DNA from: Rhodobiaceae bacterium
GTDB lineage: Bacteria > Pseudomonadota > Alphaproteobacteria > Parvibaculales > Parvibaculaceae
Length of the DNA: 5,807 nt
Assembly: GCA_027352645.1 (NCBI GenBank)
Contig: DAIEIL010000073.1
Coordinates: 1 to 5,807 of the forward strand
Direction of reading: 5' to 3'
Position numbers and translations under genes: made by a program. Of this stretch, positions 1 through 5,476 are shown piece by piece. Under the pieces are notes generated by a model. It searched no databases. It was given only the letters and a program-made list of their open reading frames with translations, and was not told where the DNA came from. Within the stretch, counting starts at the first letter, position 1; every line of letters starts with the position of its first letter.

Positions 1-1572
1 CAGCACCGGGTCGGTCGGCGCGATCACGATCACCGGCAGTTGCTCGTCGATCAGCGCGATCGGTCCGTGCTTCAGCTCGCCCGCCGCATAGCCCTCGGCA
101 TGGATGTAGGAAATTTCCTTTAGCTTCAGCGCGCCTTCGAGGGCAATCGGGAAGAAGTGCCCGCGGCCGAGATAGAGCACATCGCGAACTTTCGCGATCT
201 CGGCGGCAAGCGCGTGGATCTCGCCGTCGCGCGACAGCATCTCGGCAACCTGGCGCGGCGTTTCGAGCAGTGTGCGGACGAGGCGCGGTTCGTCGGCCGC
301 GTCCACCGTGCCGCGCGCGAGGCCGGTGCCGATGGCAAGCGCGGCCAGCGCGACGAGCTGGCAGGTGAAGGCCTTGGTCGAAGCAACGCCGATTTCGGGT
401 CCGGCATGGGTCCGCATGATGACGTCGGAATCCCGCGCGATGGAGCTTTCGACCACGTTCACGATCGAAAGGATCGTCTGGCCATGCTCCTTGCAGTAGC
501 GCAGGGCCGCCAGCGTGTCCGCCGTTTCGCCGGACTGCGAGATGAAGATGGCGAGGCCACCCTTGGGCAGTGCCGCCTCGCGGTAGCGGAATTCGGAGGC
601 GATATCGACATCAACCGGGATGCGGGCGAAACGCTCGAACCAGTATTTGGCGACGAGGCCCGCATAGGAAGCCGTCCCGCAGGCGACGATGGTGATGCGC
701 GGCACGGTCGCGAGGTCGATCGGCAGCTTCGGCAGGCGCAGAGTCTCCTCGACGGGATTGACGTAATTCGCGAGCGTGTGGCCGATCACTTCAGGCTGTT
801 CGAAGATTTCCTTCGCCATGAAATGGCGGTGGTTGCCCTTGTCGACCAGCGCGGTCGAAACATCGGTGATGCGGACGGGACGCTCGACGATATGGCCGGC
901 GGCATCGTGGAAGATGGCCCCTTCGCGGGTCAGTTCCACCCAGTCGCCCTCTTCGAGGAAGGAGACGCGGTTCGTCATCGGCGCGAGCGCGAAGGCGTCG
1001 GAGCCGAGATACATGGCGCGATCGCCATGGCCGACGGCGAGCGGACTGCCGCGCCGGGCGCCGATGATGAGGTCTTCCTCGCCCTTGAAAATGATACCCA
1101 GCGCGAAGGCGCCTTCGAGTTCCTTCAGCGCGGAAGCGGCGGCTTCGCGGGGCGCGAGGCCCTTGTCGAGGTAATGCGTCACGAGATGGGCGACGACTTC
1201 GGAGTCGGTCTCGGTCTGGAACTTCGCGCCGCCTGCGGTCAGCCGGTCGCGCAGGTCGCGGAAGTTCTCGATGATGCCGTTATGCACGATGGCGACGCGC
1301 TCGGTTGCATGCGGATGCGCATTGCGTTCCGTCGGCGCGCCATGCGTCGCCCAGCGCGTGTGGCCGATGCCGATGGTGCCTGCGAGCGGGTGGCTGTCGA
1401 GCGCCTTTTCGAGGTTGAAGAGCTTGCCCTCGGCGCGACGGCGAACGATATCGCCATGGTCGAGCGTGGCGACGCCTGCGGAGTCGTAGCCGCGATATTC
1501 GAGGCGCTTCAGCGCTTCGAGGATGATGGGGGCCGCGGGCTTACCGCCGATGACGCCGACAATGCCGCACAT
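1..1572 (-). CDS. glmS: Glutamine-fructose-6-phosphate aminotransferase (isomerizing), 3' end outside window
   Basis: GlmS is cytoplasmic and converts fructose-6-phosphate plus glutamine into glucosamine-6-phosphate and glutamate, the committed step to UDP-GlcNAc. The first 524 residues are visible; the Escherichia coli enzyme has 609, so roughly 80 C-terminal residues lie beyond base 1. The protein starts MCGIVGVIGG, giving the N-terminal catalytic cysteine (Cys2 before Met removal) of a class II glutamine amidotransferase domain, followed by the GHTRWATHG loop. The first SIS sugar-binding domain shows CGTASYAG and ISQSGETADT. The second shows EGALKLKEISYIHAEGYAAG and ELKHGP, at residues about 479-503. 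Glu479, Lys483, Glu486 and His502 align with E. coli Glu481, Lys485, Glu488 and His504 at a constant offset of two. The ATG overlaps the glmU stop by one base, with a weak AGG a few bases upstream, so expression probably depends on translation of glmU. No glmS ribozyme-like leader is possible at this junction. The frame is intact throughout. Confidence 0.97.
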   Translation of the reverse strand, partial: MCGIVGVIGGKPAAPIILEALKRLEYRGYDSAGVATLDHGDIVRRRAEGKLFNLEKALDSHPLAGTIGIGHTRWATHGAPTERNAHPHATERVAIVHNGIIENFRDLRDRLTAGGAKFQTETDSEVVAHLVTHYLDKGLAPREAAASALKELEGAFALGIIFKGEEDLIIGARRGSPLAVGHGDRAMYLGSDAFALAPMTNRVSFLEEGDWVELTREGAIFHDAAGHIVERPVRITDVSTALVDKGNHRHFMAKEIFEQPEVIGHTLANYVNPVEETLRLPKLPIDLATVPRITIVACGTASYAGLVAKYWFERFARIPVDVDIASEFRYREAALPKGGLAIFISQSGETADTLAALRYCKEHGQTILSIVNVVESSIARDSDVIMRTHAGPEIGVASTKAFTCQLVALAALAIGTGLARGTVDAADEPRLVRTLLETPRQVAEMLSRDGEIHALAAEIAKVRDVLYLGRGHFFPIALEGALKLKEISYIHAEGYAAGELKHGPIALIDEQLPVIVIAPTDPVL

Positions 1573-1574
1573 TA
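1570..1574 (-). promoter_or_regulatory. TAATG stop-start overlap coupling glmU to glmS
   Basis: Read on the minus strand, the glmU TAA and the glmS ATG share the central A. There is no room for a separate leader, and only a weak AGG-type ribosome site lies in the last glmU codons. Ribosomes ending glmU probably reinitiate on glmS. The overlap is seen directly; coupling is inferred from it. Confidence 0.8.
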
Positions 1575-2930
1575 TTCGCCTGCCTTCTTCATACCCGCGT
1601 GTTTGGCGCGGAAGGCTGCCGCCCAGCCCGGTTTTTCGAAATGCTTCGAGCGTTCGACAGCGAGCGCGTCGGCGGGCACATCCTTGGTGATGACGCTGCC
1701 GGAGCCCGTATAGGCGCCGTCGCCGATCTTCACCGGCGCGACAAGCGACGAATTTGATCCGATAAAGGCGCCTGCGCCGATATCGGTGTGGTGCTTGTTG
1801 AAGCCGTCATAATTGCAGGTGATGGTCCCCGCGCCGATATTGGCCTTCGCCCCCACGCGGGCGTCGCCAATATAGGAGAGGTGGTTCACCTTCGCGCCCG
1901 CCTCGATCTTTGCCTTCTTCGTCTCGACGAAATTGCCGATATGCACGTCGCGGCCGATCTCGGAGCCCGGACGGATGCGGGCGAAAGGCCCGATCTGCGC
2001 GCCCTCCTCAATCCTGCCGCCCTCGATATGACAGAAGGGTTTGATGGTGACGTTGCTTGCGACCTTGACGCCGGGACCAAACACGACATTCTGGCCCACT
2101 GTCACATCCTGTCCGAACACGGTGTCGGCGGAGAGATAGACGGTTTCGGGATCGGCAAGCGTCACGCCGCCGTCCATCGCCTGCTTGCGGAGGCGTCGCT
2201 GCATTTCAGCTTCGACGGCGGCAAGGTCGGCTCGGCTGTTCACGCCCTGAATGTCTTCTTCCGGCGCGCGGATGACGGCGCAGCCGAGACCTTCGCCGCG
2301 CGCCAGTTCCACGACGTCGGTGAGGTAATATTCGCCGCTCGCATTCTCGTTGGTCATGCGCGACAGAAGGCGGAAAAGATGCTCCGCGCGAACGGCCATT
2401 GCGCCGCCGTTGCACAGCGTGATGGCGAGTTCTTCCGGGCTTGCGTCCTTGCGCTCGACGATGCGGGCGAGCGAGCCATCCGCATTGAGGACCAGGCGGC
2501 CATAGGCGGCCGGGTCGCGCGCTTCGAAGCCCAGCACAATGACGGGCGTTTCAGCCCGGCAGGCGGCGATCATGTCGGCAAGCGTTTCGCTCCGGACCAG
2601 CGGCGTATCTCCGAAGATGACCAGCACGACGCCCTCGCCCGAAGGCACGAGCGTTTCGGCGGCGCGAACGGCGTGGCCGGTTCCAAGCGGCTTGTCCTGA
2701 ACGGCGATGTCGAGATTGGTTGCGGTTGCTTTCGCGTATTTCGCCACCTCATCCATGCCCGGTGCGAGAACCAGCGCCACGCGCATATTGTCGAGGCTCT
2801 CCACCGTGGCCAGCACATGGCCGAGCATGGGGCGACCGGCGATCTGGTGGAGCGCCTTGGGGGTGCTCGACTTCATCCGCGTGCTTCGGCCCGCGGCTAG
2901 AATGACGGTGGTAACGGTGGCGTTGGACAT
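1572..2930 (-). CDS. glmU: Bifunctional GlcN-1-P acetyltransferase / GlcNAc-1-P uridylyltransferase
   Basis: GlmU acetylates glucosamine-1-phosphate with acetyl-CoA, then transfers UMP from UTP to give UDP-GlcNAc for peptidoglycan and lipid A; the active enzyme is a cytoplasmic trimer. The 452-residue product is close to the usual length (456 in E. coli). The N-terminal uridylyltransferase domain has the nucleotide-binding loop LAAGRSTRMKS (11-21), PLGTGHAV (81-88), FGDTPL with the metal-binding Asp108, and GVNSR (229-233, Asn231). From about residue 255 a left-handed beta-helix of hexapeptide repeats follows, with ARIRPG (317-322), ETKK (336-339), the probable catalytic base His350 in KVNHLSYIGDA, and NIGAGTITCNYDG (364-376). 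The ATG at 2930 is preferred over an in-frame GTG at 2978: it has GAAGAG four bases upstream, and GlmU proteins begin just before this beta strand. The loop has Ser16 where Gly is usual. The stop overlaps glmS. Confidence 0.97.
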   Translation of the reverse strand: MSNATVTTVILAAGRSTRMKSSTPKALHQIAGRPMLGHVLATVESLDNMRVALVLAPGMDEVAKYAKATATNLDIAVQDKPLGTGHAVRAAETLVPSGEGVVLVIFGDTPLVRSETLADMIAACRAETPVIVLGFEARDPAAYGRLVLNADGSLARIVERKDASPEELAITLCNGGAMAVRAEHLFRLLSRMTNENASGEYYLTDVVELARGEGLGCAVIRAPEEDIQGVNSRADLAAVEAEMQRRLRKQAMDGGVTLADPETVYLSADTVFGQDVTVGQNVVFGPGVKVASNVTIKPFCHIEGGRIEEGAQIGPFARIRPGSEIGRDVHIGNFVETKKAKIEAGAKVNHLSYIGDARVGAKANIGAGTITCNYDGFNKHHTDIGAGAFIGSNSSLVAPVKIGDGAYTGSGSVITKDVPADALAVERSKHFEKPGWAAAFRAKHAGMKKAGE

Positions 2931-3032
2931 GGGGCTCTTCGGCAAAATGTTCAGTCTCTGACCCGATAGACGGACCACGCCCCCGATCCTCTATCCGACG
3001 GCGTGAAAACTGGCATACGCCATATTTCGCCG

Positions 3033-3052
3033 GGAAATAAATTTATATTTCC
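3033..3052. repeat. AT-rich inverted repeat over the glmU -10 region
   Basis: The arms GGAAATA (3033-3039) and TATTTCC (3046-3052) are perfect reverse complements separated by six bases, AATTTA. The candidate -10 hexamer (3042-3047) lies inside it. The arrangement fits an operator for a dimeric regulator, or a melting-prone promoter core. No regulator is identified. Confidence 0.5.
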
Positions 3053-3071
3053 GTATGTTGCGCCGCTTTAA
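3042..3071 (-). promoter_or_regulatory. Candidate promoter of the glmU-glmS operon
   Basis: On the minus strand TTAAAG (3066-3071) and TATAAA (3042-3047) are separated by 18 bases. This is the only clearly AT-rich stretch in the 184-base gap before glmU. It would give a leader of roughly 100 bases. The -35 match is poor (three of six to TTGACA), so the call rests mainly on the -10 element and its location. Confidence 0.4.
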
Positions 3072-3083
3072 TGCAGCGCGCGG

Positions 3084-3099
3084 GCCCGCCGTTTCGGGC
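3084..3099 (-). terminator. Weak GC-rich hairpin after the small membrane protein gene
   Basis: Arms GCCCG (3084-3088) and CGGGC (3095-3099) flank a six-base loop, 16 bases past the stop at 3115. A second, overlapping 10-bp palindrome, GCGGGCCCGC, lies at 3080-3089. No T-run follows on the minus strand, so intrinsic termination is doubtful and the stem is short. Confidence 0.25.
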
Positions 3100-3114
3100 G
3101 TCCGCGTCGTGCCG

Positions 3115-3411
3115 TCAGCGGGCGCGCTTGTAGACCGGCCGGGCCGTTCGTGCGGCGGGAACGCGCTTCGTTGAGGACTTGGCGACCGGGCGATTCGAGA
3201 CCGGCCTGGGCTTTGCCCTGCCCTTGGTCATGCCCTCAACCGCGCTCAGGAGCCGGTTTACGCGGGCTTCGGTTTCTATTCTGGCCAGCCGTTGAGCTGC
3301 ATTGGTGTTCCTGATCTGAAGTCCGAGCAGCAGGATCAAGAGCACGACCGAGCCGAACATGAGAAAGATGCTCTCGGTGGAGAGGCTTTCCAGATAGGCG
3401 GAGACAGACAT
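3115..3411 (-). CDS. Small single-pass membrane protein with basic Arg/Lys/Pro-rich tail, function unknown
   Basis: I do not recognise this family. The 98-residue product has a short polar N-terminus (1-13), one strongly hydrophobic helix at about 14-33 (core GSVVLLILLLGL), an amphipathic, possibly coiled-coil stretch at about 38-60 with alternating Arg and Glu, and a low-complexity tail (62-98). The tail holds many Arg and Lys residues with Pro and Ala, and no acidic residue. Cytoplasmic placement of the tail is the likely topology by the positive-inside rule. The ATG at 3411 is chosen because GGGGGA lies just upstream. An in-frame ATG at 3459 (114 residues) has a GAGG farther away and would add 16 polar residues. 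The gene lies 184 bases upstream of glmU on the same strand, so read-through into the operon is possible. The tail could bind nucleic acid, anionic lipid or a protein partner; the sequence does not decide. Confidence 0.7.
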   Translation of the reverse strand: MSVSAYLESLSTESIFLMFGSVVLLILLLGLQIRNTNAAQRLARIETEARVNRLLSAVEGMTKGRAKPRPVSNRPVAKSSTKRVPAARTARPVYKRAR

Positions 3412-3658
3412 TTTTTCCCCCAGAAACCCGTATTTGGCGTTGGTTTCCGCCCTTTGCATGTTTCGGGCCTCGCTTCGGACCGTTGCGTCGGCGCGGAATC
3501 TGCTGGGGATGATTTGACCGCCACGGGCTCCGATGATTATCCATAAGGCAAATGCCCAAAATGACGGCAGTTGGCCTGTGGGCGTCGGGCTTGCGGATCA
3601 GGCAAAAGACTGGCTACCTTGCGCCCCGCAAAGCACCCCAGTTACCAATCGGGCAAAA
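3412..3658. other. Divergent intergenic region between small membrane protein and carbonic anhydrase
   Basis: This stretch holds the start regions of two diverging genes. Toward the minus-strand gene there is a ribosome site GGGGGA next to the ATG at 3411 and a -10-like GATAAT at 3536-3541, without a recognisable -35 box. Toward carbonic anhydrase there is a promoter-like pair at 3591-3620. Reading frames remain open here, but nothing in them resembles a conserved protein. No RNA gene or longer repeat was seen. Confidence 0.5.
3591..3620 (+). promoter_or_regulatory. Candidate promoter of the carbonic anhydrase gene
   Basis: TTGCGG (3591-3596) is followed, 18 bases on, by TACCTT (3615-3620) within GCTACCTT. 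That resembles the alphaproteobacterial housekeeping pattern described in Caulobacter (TTGAC, then GCTA-type -10). It would place the transcript start about 30 bases before the ATG at 3659. Both boxes deviate from consensus. Confidence 0.35.
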
Positions 3659-4306
3659 ATGAGCGCTATCGAAAGTCTGATCGAAGGCTACCGCGCCTTT
3701 CGCTCCGGAACCTATCGGCAAAACGAAGAGCGCTACCGGGCGCTCGCATCCAGAACGCAGAAGCCGAAGGCCCTGATCATCGCCTGCTGCGACAGCCGAG
3801 CCGACCCGGCGATGGTCTTCTCCGCCGATCCCGGCGAGCTTTTCGTGGTTCGCAACGTGGCCAATCTCGTCCCGCCCTACGAGCCCGACACGCATTATCA
3901 CGGCACCAGCGCCGCGATCGAATTCGGCGTGACCGGCCTCGACATCTCCGATGTCATCGTCATGGGCCATGCCCGTTGCGGCGGCATTGAAGCGCTATAC
4001 GAAAGCGAACACGGCAACCCGCCCAAGGGCGAGTTCGTGTCGGGCTGGATGTCGCTGGTGCAGGGCGTGGCCGACGGCGTGCGCAAGACGCATGCGCATC
4101 TCGACCGCGATGCCGTGTTGCGCCAGATGGAGCAGCGCGCGGTCCTGAGCTCGCTCGAAATGCTGCGCACCTTCCCGTTCATCCGCGAGCGTGAAGCGGA
4201 TGGCCGTGTGCGTCTCCATGGCTGGTTCTACGGCATCGGAAGCGGCGTACTGTCCGTCTACGACAAGACGCAGGACCGCTTCATCGACGTGGCCGAAAAG
4301 GCCTGA
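3659..4306 (+). CDS. Beta-class carbonic anhydrase
   Basis: The enzyme interconverts CO2 and bicarbonate in the cytoplasm and supplies bicarbonate to carboxylases. The 215-residue product has normal length for the family. Zinc-site residues are all visible: Cys43, Asp45 and Arg47 in ACCDSRADP, and His104 and Cys107 in GHARCGG, which is the Cys-Asp/Arg-His-Cys arrangement of beta enzymes. The conserved stretch GELFVVRNVANLVPPYEP (59-76) and the following HGTSAAIEFGV (81-91) also fit. No signal peptide or membrane segment is present. The ATG at 3659 is chosen because the following MSAIESLIEGYRAF is the usual start of such proteins. An ATG at 3533 in the same frame would add 42 residues without family character and would put the candidate promoter inside the gene. 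The ribosome site is weak (CGGG six to nine bases upstream). It is the only plus-strand gene here and appears monocistronic. The symbols can and cynT are both used for such enzymes, so none is assigned. Confidence 0.95.
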   Translation: MSAIESLIEGYRAFRSGTYRQNEERYRALASRTQKPKALIIACCDSRADPAMVFSADPGELFVVRNVANLVPPYEPDTHYHGTSAAIEFGVTGLDISDVIVMGHARCGGIEALYESEHGNPPKGEFVSGWMSLVQGVADGVRKTHAHLDRDAVLRQMEQRAVLSSLEMLRTFPFIREREADGRVRLHGWFYGIGSGVLSVYDKTQDRFIDVAEKA

Positions 4307-4331
4307 CGGCCGGGGCCTGAAGGATCAGGCC
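4296..4331. terminator. Shared terminator region with three GGCCTGA arms between convergent genes
   Basis: GGCCTGA occurs at 4300-4306 and 4314-4320, and its reverse complement TCAGGCC at 4325-4331. The inner pair (4314-4320 with 4325-4331) forms a perfect 7-bp stem with a four-base loop, AGGA. On the minus strand the outer pairing (4325-4331 with 4300-4306) is followed at once by TTTT (4299-4296), as in an intrinsic terminator. On the plus strand no T-run follows. The arms include the stop codons of both convergent genes (4304-4306 and 4325-4327). Confidence 0.6.
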
Positions 4332-4702
4332 ACCTGCCGCCAGTAATAGAACAGCGCCACCGACAGAATCAGATGGACGACGCCCGGCGCATAAGCGCCC
4401 GCCCCAACTCGCGCGCCCTGATAGAACAGATTGACGACGGCAAGCACGTTGTAGATGAGCAGCGCACCGAGCACGGGCCGCAGCGCCGCAGGCTCCGTCA
4501 CATTGCGGCCAAGCCAGGCGAGCGCACCGAGCGAAAGGAGCGCGGTGCCGGCAAGCCTCGCCGTCGTGATGCCATCGACGCCGGGAACGACGCCCGGTAG
4601 CGTCCGCTCGATGAAGCGGCCCGGCGCTGTGACCAGGAACAGGCCGACTGCGGCTTCCAGGATGGCGCAGACGATCAGCAGAATCTTCGGACTCTCAGGC
4701 AT
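4325..4702 (-). CDS. Small four-helix inner-membrane protein, function unknown
   Basis: I do not recognise the family with certainty. The 125-residue product has four predicted membrane helices at about 7-25, 46-65, 74-94 and 104-121, with short loops and a basic patch (GRFIER, 28-33) after the first helix. Size and pattern, including TARLAG before helix two and IYNV in helix three, recall small DoxX-like or DUF4345-like membrane proteins, but this is only a resemblance. The start at 4702 is firm: GGGGGGAG sits four bases before the ATG. A consensus -10 box, TATAAT, and a palindrome lie just upstream, giving a leader of only about 20 bases. The gene begins 57 bases after the GFA-family gene on the same strand, so it may be both co-transcribed with that gene and read from its own promoter. 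It ends in the shared hairpin with carbonic anhydrase. Confidence 0.85.
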   Translation of the reverse strand: MPESPKILLIVCAILEAAVGLFLVTAPGRFIERTLPGVVPGVDGITTARLAGTALLSLGALAWLGRNVTEPAALRPVLGALLIYNVLAVVNLFYQGARVGAGAYAPGVVHLILSVALFYYWRQVA

Positions 4703-4717
4703 GTTCTCCCCCCAACT

Positions 4718-4732
4718 TAATGCGACGCATTA
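4718..4732. promoter_or_regulatory. Perfect 15-bp palindrome, candidate operator
   Basis: TAATGCG and CGCATTA flank a single central base as perfect 7-bp arms. The element overlaps the -10 box at 4729-4734 and runs past the expected transcript start of the four-helix membrane protein gene. A dimeric repressor bound here would block the promoter. No regulator gene is in the window. Confidence 0.6.
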
Positions 4733-4734
4733 TA
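4729..4734 (-). promoter_or_regulatory. Consensus -10 box for the four-helix membrane protein gene
   Basis: The minus strand reads TATAAT, a perfect match to the sigma-70-type -10 hexamer, about 27 bases before the ATG at 4702. The -35 position, 16-18 bases upstream, reads around GCGCAA and is a poor match, so the promoter may be weak or activator-dependent. Confidence 0.55.
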
Positions 4735-4759
4735 TGGGCGATTCTGAGCTATTGCGCCA

Positions 4760-5197
4760 TCAGATATCGCGATAGGGGGCAGGCGAGGCTTCGGTATGCT
4801 GTGGCAGGCCATCGTCTATCCTGACCCAGTCGAGCTTTTCCGAAACCCAGATATGTCGTTCGGGCCGAATTGCGTTGGGATCGTCCAGCGTTGCGATCGG
4901 AATGGCGATGCGGTTCGGCGCGTCTACCGGCTCAATGAACAGCCGCGTTCCGCAGATGCTGCAGAAGTGCCTCCAGAGTCGTGCCGATGAACGGAACCGC
5001 GAGGTCGCGCCGATCACGGCGAGCGACGTCTTGGGAAACGAGGCCTGGGCCAAAAATGGGGCGCCCATCGCTTTTTGGCAGGTGCGGCAGTGACAGATGC
5101 GAGCACCGATCGTCGGGACGGAGAAGCTATAGCGAACGGCGCCGCAAAGGCATCCGCCGTCATAGGGTGGCTCTCTGGTCATGTCCGGCTCGCCCAT
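4760..5197 (-). CDS. GFA-family zinc protein (glutathione-dependent formaldehyde-activating enzyme/CENP-V-like)
   Basis: The 145-residue cytoplasmic protein carries the full cysteine pattern of the GFA fold (Pfam PF04828, COG3791). Cys16 and Cys18 are in GGCLCGAVRY, Cys35, Cys37 and Cys40 in CHCRTCQKAMGAPF, and Cys79 and Cys82 in FCSICGTRLF. In the Paracoccus enzyme Gfa these positions bind one structural and one catalytic zinc and speed the addition of formaldehyde to glutathione. Most family members have no tested activity, and a formaldehyde role here is only possible: no formaldehyde dehydrogenase gene is adjacent. The ATG at 5197 is chosen because GGGAG lies eight bases upstream. An in-frame GTG at 5245 would add 16 unrelated residues, and the ATG at 5182 lacks a good ribosome site. 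It follows tRNA-Lys by 131 bases and precedes the four-helix membrane protein gene by 57. Confidence 0.9.
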   Translation of the reverse strand: MGEPDMTREPPYDGGCLCGAVRYSFSVPTIGARICHCRTCQKAMGAPFLAQASFPKTSLAVIGATSRFRSSARLWRHFCSICGTRLFIEPVDAPNRIAIPIATLDDPNAIRPERHIWVSEKLDWVRIDDGLPQHTEASPAPYRDI

Positions 5198-5203
5198 CTG
5201 TCT

Positions 5204-5270
5204 CGCTCCCGCAGGAAAGTCTACCCGTCGCTTACCGTGCCACACCTGGCTTCATCCCGGGAGCGGGTAG
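5204..5270 (-). promoter_or_regulatory. Alternative stem-forming leader before the GFA-family gene
   Basis: Two perfect 7-bp pairings compete in the minus-strand leader. CTACCCG (5270-5264) can pair with CGGGTAG (5227-5221). CGCTCCC (5265-5259) can pair with GGGAGCG (5210-5204), which contains the probable ribosome site GGGAG (5210-5206). They share two bases and would otherwise form a crossed structure. A regulatory switch is a guess; chance pairing in GC-rich DNA is a real alternative. Confidence 0.25.
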
Positions 5271-5328
5271 CTGAGGATGAGCGCGATGGTGCAATGCGGG
5301 CGGCGGCTATCGTCTGGAGAAACAGGGA

Positions 5329-5404
5329 TGGTGGGTCCGCTGGGACTCGAACCCAGGACAACTCGATTAAAAGTCGAGTGCTCTACCAGCTGAGCTACGG
5401 ACCC
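5329..5404 (-). tRNA. tRNA-Lys (anticodon UUU), with encoded CCA
   Basis: The minus strand folds into a complete cloverleaf. The 7-bp acceptor stem pairs GGGTCCG with CGGACCC. The D arm is GCTC/GAGC. The anticodon stem CTCGA/TCGAG carries loop CTTTTAA, with anticodon TTT at 5371-5369. The variable loop has five bases, and the T arm CTGGG/CCCAG has loop TTCGAGT. Discriminator A (5332) is followed by an encoded CCA (5331-5329). The molecule has 73 bases plus CCA, and all stems pair perfectly. UUU reads both lysine codons. The gene lies between tgt and the GFA-family gene. No strong terminator follows; there is only a short TTT run about seven bases past the CCA. Confidence 0.97.
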
Positions 5405-5420
5405 CTCGAAAGTGTGGCGG

Positions 5421-5449
5421 AAACTAACGGCGCCGCCCCTCCGGGTCAA
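5421..5449 (-). promoter_or_regulatory. Promoter of tRNA-Lys
   Basis: On the minus strand TTGACC (5444-5449), five of six to the -35 consensus, lies 17 bases before TAGTTT (5421-5426). A GC-rich CCGCC directly after the -10 box is typical of stable-RNA promoters under stringent control. The tRNA 5' end is 16 bases past the -10 box, leaving a short 5' trailer for RNase P. The -10 match is modest. Confidence 0.55.
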
Positions 5450-5476
5450 CCTCCCCGCGTTGCCTATGCGAATATC

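Noticed and set aside
157..1713. 518-codon open frame on the plus strand opposite glmS
   Set aside because: Its codons are exactly antiparallel to the glmS codons. In GC-rich DNA the sense codons that would give antisense stops (TTA, CTA, TCA) are rare, so long mirror frames arise. The translation has no family features.
1788..2900. 370-codon open frame on the plus strand opposite glmU
   Set aside because: It is again codon-aligned antisense to an unmistakable glmU. It is explained by codon bias and has no recognisable protein motif.
3292..3546. 84-codon plus-strand frame opposite the small membrane protein gene
   Set aside because: The minus-strand frame has a ribosome site, a clear hydrophobic helix and a basic tail. 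The plus-strand frame has no such organisation and is best read as a shadow.
3533..3658. Upstream extension of carbonic anhydrase from an ATG at 3533
   Set aside because: The 42 added residues show no signal peptide, membrane helix or family similarity. The candidate promoter at 3591-3620 would fall inside the gene, and the ATG at 3659 matches the usual family start.
4717..4732. Possible CtrA site (TTAA-N7-TTAA) near the palindrome
   Set aside because: TTAA at 4717-4720 is followed seven bases later by CATT, not TTAA, so the cell-cycle regulator motif is not met.
5329..5404. tRNA-Lys as a possible integration site for a mobile element
   Set aside because: No integrase, no repeat of the tRNA 3' end and no composition shift were seen on either side. 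The neighbours are ordinary chromosomal genes.
5252..5449. 65-codon minus-strand frame containing SVAQLVEHSTFNRVVLGSSP
   Set aside because: This is the well-known false protein produced by translating through a tRNA gene. Here it is the tRNA-Lys at 5329-5404.
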